Assembly: GCF_019748715.1 (NCBI RefSeq)
Contig: NZ_JACLBZ010000021.1
Span: 45,194 to 109,193 of the forward strand
Length of the DNA: 64,000 bases
Source of the DNA: Sporosarcina aquimarina
GTDB taxonomy: Bacteria; Bacillota; Bacilli; Bacillales_A; Planococcaceae
Reading direction: 5' to 3'
Shown here: positions 43,404 through 52,841 of the stretch, piece after piece
Layout of the letters: each line of letters starts with the position of its first letter
How positions within the stretch are numbered: position 1 is the first letter of the stretch
The notes under the pieces: model-generated
Told to the model about the DNA's origin: nothing
The model's input: only the letters and a program-made list of their open reading frames with translations
The model's database searches: none
Program-made: the position numbers and the translations under genes

Positions 43404-43425
43404 ATAGTGTGAAAATTCACATTAT
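43404..43425 (-). promoter_or_regulatory. Candidate IclR operator
   Basis: ATAGTGTGAA and TTCACATTAT are inverted around AA with one mismatch in ten, 68 bases before the IclR start. The rest of the 347-base gap to 43,683 holds only the hairpin listed next. Confidence 0.5.
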
Positions 43426-43585
43426 AGTAAAGAGACTATAATTTTTTTACTACTTGAGAACAGAAGGATTTTCGGTGATGTCAGGAAATTTAGGTTGCCT
43501 GTTCCACGGGGCATTTTAAGGATTTGGAGTAGTGAAAAAGGGAGTTGAAAACTGAGGAATGAGGAGACTTGGTATATGAAGAGAC

Positions 43586-43658
43586 AATAAAAAGGATGCC
43601 TATGTGCAAAACAAACGTGAATGTTTGGACAAACACCTTTGTTTCTTGCTAGGCACCC
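43586..43658 (-). terminator. Terminator with a long imperfect stem after the 57-aa gene
   Basis: GGTGCC, TAGCA(A)G and ACAAAG on one side pair with the complement on the other (43594-43600 with 43651-43657 at the base), followed on the minus strand by five T. The stem is much longer than a minimal terminator. Confidence 0.6.
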
Positions 43659-43683
43659 TGTATGGAGCTTTCTATACTGCCAC

Positions 43684-43857
43684 TTACATCATCTGCTGAT
43701 CGCATAAATAGCCACACTCCGCTAGTCCTTCAATGTAAGCTTCTTCCCATGTAATGCCATGGATGAAGCCACCTTCCGAATAGCCTGTGATTAAATAGAA
43801 TTGCTCATTTTGCTCGGGTAGTGAAGATGCTTGGTGAGAGTTGTTGTTGTTTTTCAT
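43684..43857 (-). CDS. Small hypothetical protein of 57 aa
   Basis: ATG at 43857 with AGGAGG 7 bases upstream. An Asn/Ser/Gln-rich N terminus is followed by a hydrophobic-acidic stretch, FYLITGYSEGGFIHGITWEE, and a CGYLC motif near the end. The ORF continues upstream to 44058 but without a start signal. Not recognised. Terminator follows. Confidence 0.6.
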   Translation of the reverse strand: MKNNNNSHQASSLPEQNEQFYLITGYSEGGFIHGITWEEAYIEGLAECGYLCDQQMM

Positions 43858-43925
43858 AGGATGACCTCCTGCTTTTTTGTATTTTGCATAGTATATGCAA
43901 GAACAGTGAATTTGAAAACCACTTT

Positions 43926-44018
43926 TATCTTTATTTAATGTAGCTCCACACTCGTTAAAATACTCAGTCTTCCTAAACATATCCGAAATGACAGCGCTTA
44001 CATTAAAAAATAAAGATA
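43926..44018. repeat. Long imperfect inverted repeat in a gene-free gap
   Basis: TATCTTTATTTAATGTA (43926-43942) is inverted at 43999-44018 with a 3-base insertion, around a 56-base loop. The rest of 43,858-44,263 contains only the MCP terminator. The nature of the repeat is unknown; it could be a MITE remnant or an RNA hairpin. Confidence 0.5.
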
Positions 44019-44202
44019 CATGGAATTCCTTGTTTTTTGCTTGCATAATCACTTGCACATTTTAATTCTTCCTATTCAGTCTATTATACTCAAGAATTAC
44101 CTAAAAGTCCACAAGAAAATTACCTAATTAAATTACCACTAGCATATTTTTTAGGCTTCTGCTAAATGGGAGTTTACTTACTTTCCTTTCCTACAGAAGA
44201 AT

Positions 44203-44249
44203 AAAAAACTGTTCACTACCTAAATTCATGGATAGTGAACAGTTTTTTA
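44203..44249. terminator. Terminator of the chemoreceptor gene
   Basis: Perfect 15-bp stem (44204-44218 with 44233-44247) with A/T tracts on both sides. Confidence 0.92.
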
Positions 44250-44263
44250 AATTTATTTACTTC

Positions 44264-46366
44264 CTATTCTAATCGAAAGCGGTCTACCACTGTCTGCAAC
44301 TCTTCAGCAATTTCTTTCATTCGATTAGTCGAGTCTGCTACACGCTCTACTTCGGTTTGCTGAGCGGCGGACGAGGCGCTGACTTGTTCAGCGGACGCTG
44401 CGGTTTCTTCTGATACTGCAGAGACGCTTTGTATGGCCAGCATTGCTTGATCTTTGTGTACAAGCATTTCTTCCAACTCCGCACTCAATTCCATAATCGC
44501 TTGACGCATTTGGTTCGTCAATTCGACATTTTGCGAGAAGGATGCTTCTGTACTCGTGACGGATTGGTTTTGTTCTACCATCACTTGCATATTTGTTGCG
44601 ATCACTTCTGTCGTATGCTTAGATTCGTCTACAATTTCCTGAACGATCCCTTGGATAACACTTGTTTCTTTTTGTGACTGTTCAGCGAGATTCCGTACTT
44701 CCTCTGCCACAACTGCAAATCCTTTACCATGCTCACCCGCTCTCGCCGCTTCTATACTGGCGTTTAGCGCGAGTAGATTCGTTTGTGCAGTAATATCATG
44801 AATCGAAATGATTACTTGATTGATGGCACCAATTTTATTCGACAGCGTCTCCATTTGAAGTTGAACTTTTTCTGTCATTTCATTTGCGGATGCATTATGT
44901 TCGCGCAACTTAATCACTTCGTTCATCCCAATTTCCGTTGAGGAAACAGTCTGTTCGGATAACTGATTCATGTTACCGGACAACTCAGACAGTGCTTTAA
45001 TTTGATTAGCCAATTCGGACATTCGGTTGCTCGTTTCCTCGGTATCTTCAGATTGCTTGGAAGCACCATGTGCAATTTCATTTGTTGCCAATGAAACTTC
45101 TTCACTAGCCGCCACAATTTCCTCAAATGCCTGATGAACATGTGTGGATGATTCATTTAGACGGGTGGCTGCCTCACGGACAGCATGAATGGCGTGATTG
45201 GTTTGATCGAGCATATTATTGTATGCCATGGATACTGCGCCGATTTCATCATTGCGGATCAACTGCTCTCCCACATTCTGCGTCATATCCCCTTTTGCAG
45301 CTGCTTCAATGGACTGTTGCAGAGAAGATAAAGGTTTTAGCTGTTTGAAAATAAATCCTGCTGTGACAGTAGTCATTAAAATGATCATCAAAATTGCTGC
45401 TCCGATGGTAATCCATAAAATTTTATTGTATGTTTCTAGAATTTTTGACTTTGGCACAACTGTTTCCACAGACCATTTCTCATCGATTTGATCGAGTACG
45501 ATTGGTGCGAAAGTATTAAAGGCTTGTTCATTCAATAAACTAGAGTCTATATATAATTTACTAGTTTCATAATTGTCGAGCTTTTGCTTAACAGGATCCC
45601 AGTCGATAAGCTGTTTCATGTTCGTTCCAACTAGTTCATCCTTTAAACTACTGGCTGTTAAATTCCCTTTCTCGGATATAATGGAAGCATACCCGCCTTC
45701 AGGCTTTATTTCATTTACGAGTTCATTTAAAAACTCAATAGATAAGTCTGTTGTCAACACGCCGAAAAACTGACCGTTTTCACTGACTAGCGGCACAGAC
45801 AAAGTCGTGATGAGGATGTTCTGACCTCCAACTTTGTACTCATATGGTTCAGTCATGATGGCACGGTTTTCTGATTTCGGAATCAAATACCAATCTCCTA
45901 CACCAGGCGTCTCATACTCGCTAAGCGCCTCTATGCTAATACTGCTGCCTTCTTTATATAGATATGGTATGAAGCGTTTTTGAGAATCGACTAAACTTTG
46001 ATTCAACTGTTCATCTAACGTTATAAAGCCTTTTTCGAATATTGCTGACATCCCCATTCCATCCGCATTCTTTTTTAAGTTATTTTGAATGATAGCAAGG
46101 ATTTCATCTGTCGTTAAATCTCCTTGTGACTGCAATGTCTCTAAAATATGCTTTGTCGTGTGCAACATTTCATTTGTCTTATTAAATCGTTCACTCAGTT
46201 TTTTTGCATTTAACTGTGTATTTTCCACTGCATATTCTTCGGCATCCGACGTACTTTGTTTATGTAAAATTGTGCTTGTGCTCAGTGTGTAAATTAAGAA
46301 TAAAAGCACAAATACCCCAATAATAATTCCAGACAATTTCCAAGCAATACTTTTAAATTTCGACAA
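44264..46366 (-). CDS. Methyl-accepting chemotaxis protein
   Basis: 700 aa chemoreceptor. One N-terminal transmembrane helix, an extracellular dCache-type sensor (residues about 35-290, with [16 protein letters not shown]), a second helix, a HAMP domain ([20 protein letters not shown]), and the signalling tip [21 protein letters not shown] with [18 protein letters not shown]. The C terminus ends in VDRFRLE without a CheR pentapeptide. Ligand unknown. TTG start with AGGAGG. Confidence 0.94.
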   Translation of the reverse strand: MSKFKSIAWKLSGIIIGVFVLLFLIYTLSTSTILHKQSTSDAEEYAVENTQLNAKKLSERFNKTNEMLHTTKHILETLQSQGDLTTDEILAIIQNNLKKNADGMGMSAIFEKGFITLDEQLNQSLVDSQKRFIPYLYKEGSSISIEALSEYETPGVGDWYLIPKSENRAIMTEPYEYKVGGQNILITTLSVPLVSENGQFFGVLTTDLSIEFLNELVNEIKPEGGYASIISEKGNLTASSLKDELVGTNMKQLIDWDPVKQKLDNYETSKLYIDSSLLNEQAFNTFAPIVLDQIDEKWSVETVVPKSKILETYNKILWITIGAAILMIILMTTVTAGFIFKQLKPLSSLQQSIEAAAKGDMTQNVGEQLIRNDEIGAVSMAYNNMLDQTNHAIHAVREAATRLNESSTHVHQAFEEIVAASEEVSLATNEIAHGASKQSEDTEETSNRMSELANQIKALSELSGNMNQLSEQTVSSTEIGMNEVIKLREHNASANEMTEKVQLQMETLSNKIGAINQVIISIHDITAQTNLLALNASIEAARAGEHGKGFAVVAEEVRNLAEQSQKETSVIQGIVQEIVDESKHTTEVIATNMQVMVEQNQSVTSTEASFSQNVELTNQMRQAIMELSAELEEMLVHKDQAMLAIQSVSAVSEETAASAEQVSASSAAQQTEVERVADSTNRMKEIAEELQTVVDRFRLE

Positions 46367-46425
46367 CTGGTAGGACCTCCTGATAACTCGTTCATTAGTT
46401 CTTCATTCTTATCTAAATTAAAGCG

Positions 46426-46468
46426 TAAAAATATCTCTCTAAGTTTCGACTTAGAGAGATATTTTTTG
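46426..46468. terminator. Bidirectional terminator between mdh and the chemoreceptor gene
   Basis: A 13-bp stem (46431-46443 with 46450-46462) and T tracts on both strands. It ends the eut-mdh block. Confidence 0.88.
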
Positions 46469-46479
46469 TTGACTCGTTA

Positions 46480-47427
46480 TTACATTTGACGTTCGCAAAT
46501 TTCAATGACTGACTTCACAGAGTCTGCCGAATGATCCAGTGCTTTTTGCTCGTCCACTGTCAGTGGAAGTTCAATAACACTTTCTATTCCATTCCCGCCA
46601 AGGACCGTTGGAACACCCAAATAGATGTTTTGGTAGCCGTATTCGCCTTCCAAGTACGCGATGGACGGTAAAATTCGTTTCTTATCTTTGATGATTGCTT
46701 CCGCCATCTCAACTAAAGCCGCTGCAGGTGCATAATATGCACTGCCGTTCCCTAGCAATCCCACAATTTCCCCGCCGCCTTTTCGCGTACGCTCGACAAT
46801 TGCTTCCAGACGATCAGAAGGAATAATTTTATCCAATGGAATACCGCCTGCGTAGGAATACCGAACAAGAGGAACCATATCGTCTCCATGCCCGCCTAAG
46901 ACGAAACCAGAAATATCCTCAACAGAAATATCTAATTCTTCTGAGACGAATGCATTGAAACGCGCAGTATCGAGCACGCCTGATTGACCGATAACACGGT
47001 TTTTAGGGAAACCAGTCGTCTTGTAACAAACGTAAGTCATCGCATCGACCGGGTTACTCAAAACTAACACAGTACTTTCTGGTGCGTAGCGTTTCACTTG
47101 TTCGGAAACAGAACGCATGATTTTTGCATTGGTCGCGACTAAATCATCCCGGCTCATGCCTGGTTTCCTCGCTACTCCTGCTGTAATGATGACCATGGCA
47201 GCGTCTTGAATGTCCTCATAATTAGATGTCCCTGTAATTCGAGAGTTGAACTGCTGGACAGGGCTAGTTTGGAGGAGATCCAATGCCTTCCCTTTGGTCG
47301 GATTGGAGAGATCCGGGATATCGACTAAGACGACGTCGCCCAATTCTTTCTGGGCAGCCATCAATGCTACAGTCGAACCTGTGTGACCTGCTCCGATAAC
47401 TGCAATTTTATGTCTTTTGAAAGCCAT
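46480..47427 (-). CDS. mdh: Malate dehydrogenase (LDH-like type)
   Basis: 315 aa NAD-dependent oxidoreductase. Rossmann motif [12 protein letters not shown], acidic VDIPD after strand 2 (NAD preference), [12 protein letters not shown] with the malate-recognising Arg pair, and [12 protein letters not shown] with the catalytic His. Malate specificity follows from the Arg-x3-Met-x-Arg pattern. It is separated from the last BMC gene by a 20-21-base repeat array, with AAAGGAG before the ATG. A TCA-cycle mdh is normally beside citZ-icd, so this may be a second copy used with the eut locus. Confidence 0.93.
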   Translation of the reverse strand: MAFKRHKIAVIGAGHTGSTVALMAAQKELGDVVLVDIPDLSNPTKGKALDLLQTSPVQQFNSRITGTSNYEDIQDAAMVIITAGVARKPGMSRDDLVATNAKIMRSVSEQVKRYAPESTVLVLSNPVDAMTYVCYKTTGFPKNRVIGQSGVLDTARFNAFVSEELDISVEDISGFVLGGHGDDMVPLVRYSYAGGIPLDKIIPSDRLEAIVERTRKGGGEIVGLLGNGSAYYAPAAALVEMAEAIIKDKKRILPSIAYLEGEYGYQNIYLGVPTVLGGNGIESVIELPLTVDEQKALDHSADSVKSVIEICERQM

Positions 47428-47478
47428 GGAAATAACTCCTTTCTAAATAGAATGCATTGTGTAGAGCAAACGCTTGCG

Positions 47479-47590
47479 CTCATAAAGACAACGCAAGCGC
47501 TCATAAAAATGTTTATCCGCTCATAAAAGCAAAAACTCGCTCATAAGTACACGATCACTGCCCATAAAGACGCGTTCGCGCTCATAAGCC
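47479..47590 (-). repeat. 20-21-bp tandem repeat array (family C), six units
   Basis: CTCATAA or CCCATAA begins at 47479, 47500, 47520, 47540, 47561 and 47581. On the minus strand the units read TTATGAGCG, as in the array at 25,693-25,755. It occupies the spacer between the BMC-H gene and mdh. Confidence 0.8.
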
Positions 47591-47598
47591 AATACAAC

Positions 47599-47934
47599 TT
47601 AGTCTTTCTTCGGTGTTTTCGCCTTCGGTTCCGCTACTTTCTTCACTTCTGGAACAGCCGGCGCAGGTGGTTTCACCATGCCATATACTGAATCGTCTGG
47701 TCGCGGGATTACATGCGCACCAAGCAATTCGCCAACACGTGATGCTGCGTCTCGTCCTGCATCGACAGCTGCTTGAACTGCCCCGACGTCACCTTGAACG
47801 ATGACCGTCACAATTCCGCCGTCGACCATTTCCTGTGATACTACTTCCACATTCGACGCCTTCACCATCGCATCTGCTGCTTCAATCGATCCAATTAAAC
47901 CTTTTGTTTCAATCATTCCGATCGCTTGACTCAT
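47599..47934 (-). CDS. BMC-H shell protein with C-terminal extension
   Basis: 111 aa. The BMC domain ([20 protein letters not shown], then [20 protein letters not shown] and HVIPRPDD) forms hexameric shell tiles. The basic, Pro-rich tail of about 25 residues ([18 protein letters not shown]) is longer than in EutM and resembles EutK/PduK- or CcmK-like extensions. ATG at 47934 with GAGAGGTGAG. Last shell gene of the locus. Confidence 0.93.
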   Translation of the reverse strand: MSQAIGMIETKGLIGSIEAADAMVKASNVEVVSQEMVDGGIVTVIVQGDVGAVQAAVDAGRDAASRVGELLGAHVIPRPDDSVYGMVKPPAPAVPEVKKVAEPKAKTPKKD

Positions 47935-48214
47935 GTATCTCACCTCTCTTTACTTCTGTCGAATCAATAATTCCGATAATAACCGCATCAATCGGAATCG
48001 GGTTCTCTTTCGGCAAAATGAAACGTGAGGCGCCTCCACTTGTAATGAGTACCTCATCGCCAATTCCTGCCCCAATCCGATCGGCGGCTACCAAATGGGT
48101 CTGTATATTACTGCCATATGCATCTATTGGTTGGACAATCAATAGCTTAAGCCCTGCCAGTCCATCTTCTTTGCGAGTTGCCCACACATTACCGATCACT
48201 TTCCCCATTCGCAT
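47909..48214 (-). CDS. eutN: EutN/CcmL-family BMC vertex protein
   Basis: 101 aa BMC-V pentamer protein that caps microcompartment vertices. [27 protein letters not shown] and [13 protein letters not shown] [15 protein letters not shown] with [10 protein letters not shown] are diagnostic. Overlaps the following BMC-H gene by 26 bases. Ribosome binding site AAAGGTG. Confidence 0.95.
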   Translation of the reverse strand: MRMGKVIGNVWATRKEDGLAGLKLLIVQPIDAYGSNIQTHLVAADRIGAGIGDEVLITSGGASRFILPKENPIPIDAVIIGIIDSTEVKRGEIHESSDRND

Positions 48215-48230
48215 GCATAATCACCTTTTT

Positions 48231-49112
48231 CTACTTTCTGACGGTTATCGTTTTTCCGAGTTCCCGAGCAGTATCTTTTGCAAGCGCTGTGACAATCGTA
48301 CCTTTTGGAACTATAATCTCATCTTCTGTAATTGCAGCTAGATCCTCAGTGGATAAGAGCTTCTTTGTAAATTCATATGATTTTGGAGCAACTGTCTTTG
48401 CCAGACTAGGGGCATTCACTGTCGTCGATACAGGTAATGAACAACCAACAGGTTCAGTCGCCTCGTTTGGTTTTACCAGACGACCGATCGTCCCTTGTGT
48501 AATAAACCCGGCATTCGCTTCGTCGGTATCGATATGCATCTCCAAACGATAGCGTTCATTCACTCGGATCCGTACATTACGGAATGAAATCGGACGGATT
48601 CCATCCGCTTCCACTGTGACGTACTCACCATCTTGAACGCCAAAACGCTGCGCATCTTGGGTCCCCATATGGATATGCGATTGCGCAATAATGAGGCCTT
48701 GCTCAATATGCACACTGCCTTTTGGACCGATCAATGTAATCGGTGCCGATCCTTCGATGTTGCCGGATTCCCGAAGTGGGGGCTTGACGCCGAGCTTCAT
48801 GGCATCCGTAAAGCTGACCTCAACTTGGGTCGCTTTTCGGACAGGTCCTAAAATCCGCACACGTTCGATACTGCTTTTAGGTCCCGCAATCATCACCGTT
48901 TCATTTGCGGCGAATTGGCCCGGCTGTGAAAGCTCGGACCGTTGTGTCAATTCATACCCTGCGCCAAACAATACTTCCACATGTTCAGGCTGTAAATGTA
49001 CGTGACGGGCGGAAACCGCAATGGGAACCGCTCGTTCCGGCAATTGAGTAGGGTTTTTCCCCAGCTGTCCGAGAACCTCTCCGACAATCTGTTCAATCAA
49101 TTGCTGATTCAT
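48231..49112 (-). CDS. pduL: PduL-type phosphate acyltransferase with a C-terminal extension
   Basis: Converts acetyl-CoA to acetyl-phosphate inside the microcompartment, replacing EutD. The zinc-His motifs VSARHVHLQPEHVEVLF and IIAQSHIHMGTQDAQRFGV, and EMHIDTDEANAG, are present. The N-terminal 25 residues (NQQLIEQIVGEVLGQL) look like an encapsulation helix. PduL is usually about 210 aa; here about 80 residues follow, ending in VPKGTIVTALAKDTARELGK, a motif also found in EutQ-like and other BMC-associated proteins. 293 aa. Confidence 0.92.
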   Translation of the reverse strand: MNQQLIEQIVGEVLGQLGKNPTQLPERAVPIAVSARHVHLQPEHVEVLFGAGYELTQRSELSQPGQFAANETVMIAGPKSSIERVRILGPVRKATQVEVSFTDAMKLGVKPPLRESGNIEGSAPITLIGPKGSVHIEQGLIIAQSHIHMGTQDAQRFGVQDGEYVTVEADGIRPISFRNVRIRVNERYRLEMHIDTDEANAGFITQGTIGRLVKPNEATEPVGCSLPVSTTVNAPSLAKTVAPKSYEFTKKLLSTEDLAAITEDEIIVPKGTIVTALAKDTARELGKTITVRK

Positions 49113-49194
49113 TTAGTTCACGCCTTTCTGTTGTTTCCGAACAAAATCAATTACGCCTCGGCGTAATTGCGTCTGAATTTTGAATTGAGGTCTG

Positions 49195-49252
49195 CATGAT
49201 GCAGATCATGCAGTCGTTGCCGCAGGACGCGGCGACCTTAGACTGCGTTCCT
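49195..49252 (-). repeat. Fragment of family B repeat
   Basis: TCATGCAGTCGTTGCCGCAG and GACGCGGCGACC match the second half of the copy at 32,858-33,046. It lies in the pduL-eutM spacer. Confidence 0.7.
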
Positions 49253-49320
49253 TTTAACTCCTTTCAAAATTCGTGACATCCGCCGGAGGCTTCATCTGAA
49301 TTCTATTGAATTCAGATGAA

Positions 49321-49605
49321 TTATTCGCTTTTTGGCAAGATCATTTCAAGTTCGTTATGTGGTCTTGGGATTACGTGAACAGAAAGCAATTCGCCCACAC
49401 GTTGTGCAGATGCTGCACCTGCATCTGTTGCTGCTTTAACTGCGCCTACATCACCGCGTACCAATACAGTTACAATTCCGCCGCCGACATGTACTTTGCC
49501 GACTAAGTTAACGCTTGCTGCTTTCACCATTGCGTCTGCTGCTTCAATTGCACCGATCAAACCTTTAGTTTCTACCATTCCTAATGCTGTACCTTCTCTG
49601 TTCAT
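49321..49605 (-). CDS. eutM: BMC-H shell protein EutM
   Basis: 94 aa hexameric shell protein. [48 protein letters not shown] and [10 protein letters not shown] are the canonical BMC sequence and length. Directly downstream of eutE with AGGAGG. Very close to the EutM/PduA group and paralogous to the extended BMC-H at 47,599. Confidence 0.95.
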   Translation of the reverse strand: MNREGTALGMVETKGLIGAIEAADAMVKAASVNLVGKVHVGGGIVTVLVRGDVGAVKAATDAGAASAQRVGELLSVHVIPRPHNELEMILPKSE

Positions 49606-49628
49606 AATTGTTTCCTCCTAATAGGGTT

Positions 49629-51143
49629 TTATTTTGTAAGTTGTTTAACAATTTCACTGACTAAGTTTTGCACTAATGCTGGATCAATATTACTGTTTGT
49701 TGAAGATGAAACATTATTGATGACTTCTGAGACGAGCTCATCCTTCGTGCTTGCTACTGTTGTTTCGGAATGCTTCGGCAATTGGACTTCTTTTGTTCCG
49801 TACGCCATCCGTTTAATATTCAATAAATGCTTCGCCGTTACGTTATCCGATGTGATATTTCCACCGAATGATCCACAACCTAATGTAAATGATGGCATCA
49901 GACCCGTCGTTCCACCAACTGCTCCGACAGAAGACATCGTGTTTACCATAATACGTGATACTGGCATTTCCATCGCAAATTCACGCGCTACCGCGTCGAT
50001 TTCCGTATGGAGCGACAAGCTATGTCCACGTCCGCCGAGGTTAAGCAAATCGAGACATACTTCCTTCGCATGCTTCACGCCATCCACGATATACATCGCA
50101 AAGATCGGTGAAAGTTTTTCCAATGAAAACGGAACGTCCTTACCGACTTTTGTTTCCATACCAATGATCAGGCGAGTGCCTTCTGGTAAGGAGATACCTG
50201 CAAGGCTCGCAATGAACTGCGGGCTCTTACCGACTACTTTCGGATTAATTTTGCCCGGTGCCGGTGAGATAACGCCTTCCATGACCTTCTTCTCTTCATC
50301 CGTTAAGATATATGCACCGTTTTTCTTCAACTCACGAGTGACAAGATCGACAACATGCTTATCTACGACAATCGCTTGCTCTGTCGCACAGATCGTGCCG
50401 TAATCGAATGATTTACTGTCGACAATATCTTTGACAGCTTTTTCGATTTTTGCAGAACGCTCAATATAGACTGGAACGTTCCCTGGACCTACGCCGTATG
50501 CTGGTTTTCCAGAGCTATATGCTGCTTTTACTAGCGCACTGCCGCCCGTTGCCACAATCAGATTGACATCTTTATGTGACATCAATTGCTGTGTCGCTTC
50601 CATAGAGGCGAGCGTCAAGCATTGGATTAAACCTTCCGGAGCACCTGCGGCAACTGCTGCTGCATCACAAACTTTAAGTGCCTCCTGTGTACATTTTACT
50701 GCGTATGGGTGAGGACTTACAACAATCGCGTTACGTGTTTTCAAAGAAATCAACGTTTTGAAAAACGCAGTGGACGTTGGATTTGTTGTCGGGATAATCG
50801 CTGCAACCACACCAAACGGAGCTGCAATTTCCACGACTTTATTTAAATGGTCTTCTTTGACGATGCCGACCGTTTTTAAATCTTTAATGCTCTCATAAAC
50901 GTCACGAGAACCGACTTCGTTCTTGATTTTCTTATGAGCTGCTACCCCCATGCCAGTTTCTTCTACTGCCATTTGAGCGAGACGACCAGATTGTTCAAAG
51001 GCTGCATCTGCAACCGCTTTGACGATTTTATCGACTTGCTCTTGGGTGTAGCTCATGAATTTTTCTTGTGCTTCTTTTGCAGTTTGAACGGCCGAGCGCA
51101 TTTGCTGCAGGGCCAATAAATCTTTATCTACTAACTGAACCAA
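49629..51143 (-). CDS. eutE: Acetaldehyde dehydrogenase (acylating) EutE
   Basis: 504 aa. Oxidises acetaldehyde with CoA and NAD to acetyl-CoA. Catalytic Cys in SFDYGTICATEQAIVV, AIIPTTNPTSTAFFKTLISLK, and NLGGRGHSLSLHTE. The C-terminal 40 residues form a polar Ser/Asn linker followed by an amphipathic helix (PALVQNLVSEIVKQLTK) that resembles an encapsulation peptide; in enteric EutE such a peptide is at the N terminus. TTG start with AGGAG. Confidence 0.95.
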   Translation of the reverse strand: MVQLVDKDLLALQQMRSAVQTAKEAQEKFMSYTQEQVDKIVKAVADAAFEQSGRLAQMAVEETGMGVAAHKKIKNEVGSRDVYESIKDLKTVGIVKEDHLNKVVEIAAPFGVVAAIIPTTNPTSTAFFKTLISLKTRNAIVVSPHPYAVKCTQEALKVCDAAAVAAGAPEGLIQCLTLASMEATQQLMSHKDVNLIVATGGSALVKAAYSSGKPAYGVGPGNVPVYIERSAKIEKAVKDIVDSKSFDYGTICATEQAIVVDKHVVDLVTRELKKNGAYILTDEEKKVMEGVISPAPGKINPKVVGKSPQFIASLAGISLPEGTRLIIGMETKVGKDVPFSLEKLSPIFAMYIVDGVKHAKEVCLDLLNLGGRGHSLSLHTEIDAVAREFAMEMPVSRIMVNTMSSVGAVGGTTGLMPSFTLGCGSFGGNITSDNVTAKHLLNIKRMAYGTKEVQLPKHSETTVASTKDELVSEVINNVSSSTNSNIDPALVQNLVSEIVKQLTK

Positions 51144-51177
51144 GCCAAAACACTCCTTCCTAGTTAATTCCGTGAAT

Positions 51178-51822
51178 TCAATAACTCATCGGATCATTTA
51201 CCATGTTCTGTACAGCTTCTCTAAACGCGTCGGCAGCTGCCTGGCAGGCAGATTGACTACCTGTCAATAAGCCCCCGCCGAAGTTCGTTTCGGAGGGAGG
51301 AGCGTATAGTTCACACAGCGTTACATCTGCCGCTTTTAATGCAGCATCCAAGCCGATAATGGCTTCGATTGGCGGTGCAATCAAGTAGGCCAATGATTGT
51401 CCGATTGGAATACCCGCCATTTCAGCTAAATAACTTCCGCAACTGGAAATGGTATGTGCATAAAATGCATGGTCAGGATTCCCATTGATCGCTTCAAAAT
51501 ATGCTTCATGTTCAATGGTAACCCGAATCGAATCCAGACCACTTTTTACTTCTTCTGGCGAGGGTCCGGCAATAATTCCGATAAACTCACCAGATAGCGG
51601 TCCGGATGAATGAGCAGCCCCTGCATAAAAACTTTTTGCATAGACGACTTCTACATCCGTGTGCTTCGTCGCCGCATCAATCGCTGTATAGCCCACATCA
51701 TCTATAGTGGTTGTCACTAAACCCAAACTGCGTTGATACGGCTTTAGCTGGAACTTTTCCGCCAGATCATCGCTGACGTTCGGAATGACCTGCATCGACA
51801 ATATATCCGCAAGAATCTTCAT
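51178..51822 (-). CDS. eutL: BMC-T shell protein EutL
   Basis: 214 aa trimeric double-BMC shell protein with a gated pore. It begins MKILADILSMQVIPNVSDDL and has SLGLVTTTIDDVGYTAIDAA and [23 protein letters not shown] at 51822 with AAGGAGG 8 bases upstream is chosen over the longer ORF that enters eutC. Confidence 0.95.
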   Translation of the reverse strand: MKILADILSMQVIPNVSDDLAEKFQLKPYQRSLGLVTTTIDDVGYTAIDAATKHTDVEVVYAKSFYAGAAHSSGPLSGEFIGIIAGPSPEEVKSGLDSIRVTIEHEAYFEAINGNPDHAFYAHTISSCGSYLAEMAGIPIGQSLAYLIAPPIEAIIGLDAALKAADVTLCELYAPPSETNFGGGLLTGSQSACQAAADAFREAVQNMVNDPMSY

Positions 51823-51835
51823 CCGATCCGCCTCC

Positions 51836-52834
51836 TTAGCCTTCTTTTTGAACAAGCGCCACTCCACTTGCTTCATATTTCAAGATCTTTTGAATAACCG
51901 TTCCTAGATATGCACCGGCTTCGACAGGAGGTATCCCGCCTTTGTGGATATTCGAGATAACCATTCGATCTGCCTCAATCGTGCCATGTCTTGGCTGATA
52001 ACATAAATAAGCACTCAGTGATTCAGCAGAAACAAGCCCAGGACGTTCTCCAATTAACATGACAACGACATCCGGTTTCAACACTTCACCGATATCATCC
52101 ATCACAGCGACTCGCCCTTTATCCACATAAAATGTTGTACCCATATCGATATTCAAGTTGTTGAGTGATTGCTCAAGCGACAAATAGACATCTTCAAGAT
52201 TTTCCTCAATCGCTTTTGCACTCAGACCGTTAGAAGCTACAATTTGAACAACCGGTGATGTTTTACAACGCTCTTGAATCAATGCCTTTCCTTCATCGGA
52301 AAGCTTTCTGCCGAGATCAGGACGTCGGATATATTCTTCCTTGTCCGCTACTTTTGAATGCACTTGGAATAATCCCAAACGATCGAGTAGCTCATCCGGC
52401 ACTTCTCCGTACACCGCATCTACTGCCGCCGCATGATCCAGTCGGAACTGCAGCCACGTTTTCGTTTTGGGACGAGAACCCGCACGACCTACTGCAATGC
52501 GAGCAGGAGTCTTTTTACGATACTCCGCCAATTGATCTTCTGTTGGAGTAGTCGTTTCGGCTTTTGGTTTGCCGTATGCCGTAGTAGGTTTCGGTTTGAT
52601 AGTCGCAATATTTCGTTGCGGCTTCGCTTCATTCGTCGTACTATGGAACGTTACTGCACCGCTTGGTGATTGTTGCGGCCTTTCAGCTGCCAAATGGCCA
52701 ATCGGTTCCTGTGAAAAGAGCTGTACTTTTTGTTCGTTGCTAGATTGCTGTGACGTTTGTCCGCCACTAGCTGCCTCAAGTTTTTCAACAACCATCTTTG
52801 TGATTTGCTGAATTAATTCTTCGTTCAAATCCAT
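51836..52834 (-). CDS. eutC: Ethanolamine ammonia-lyase small subunit EutC
   Basis: 332 aa. Binds adenosylcobalamin with EutB and splits ethanolamine to acetaldehyde and ammonia. RIAVGRAGSRPKTKTWLQFR, RLDHAAAVDAVYGEV and VMLIGERPGLVSAESLSAYL are typical. The N-terminal helix (LNEELIQQITKMVVEKLEAA) and a Gln/Ser/Pro-rich linker of about 70 residues act as an encapsulation tag. AGGAGG lies only 3 bases from the ATG at 52834; an earlier in-frame ATG exists. Confidence 0.95.
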   Translation of the reverse strand: MDLNEELIQQITKMVVEKLEAASGGQTSQQSSNEQKVQLFSQEPIGHLAAERPQQSPSGAVTFHSTTNEAKPQRNIATIKPKPTTAYGKPKAETTTPTEDQLAEYRKKTPARIAVGRAGSRPKTKTWLQFRLDHAAAVDAVYGEVPDELLDRLGLFQVHSKVADKEEYIRRPDLGRKLSDEGKALIQERCKTSPVVQIVASNGLSAKAIEENLEDVYLSLEQSLNNLNIDMGTTFYVDKGRVAVMDDIGEVLKPDVVVMLIGERPGLVSAESLSAYLCYQPRHGTIEADRMVISNIHKGGIPPVEAGAYLGTVIQKILKYEASGVALVQKEG

Positions 52835-52841
52835 CCACCTC

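Noticed and set aside
47479..47590. Possible CRISPR array
   Set aside because: Same short-core repeat family; unit too short and no cas genes.
49717..50403. 228-aa plus-strand ORF opposite eutE
   Set aside because: Antisense shadow of a clearly conserved enzyme gene.
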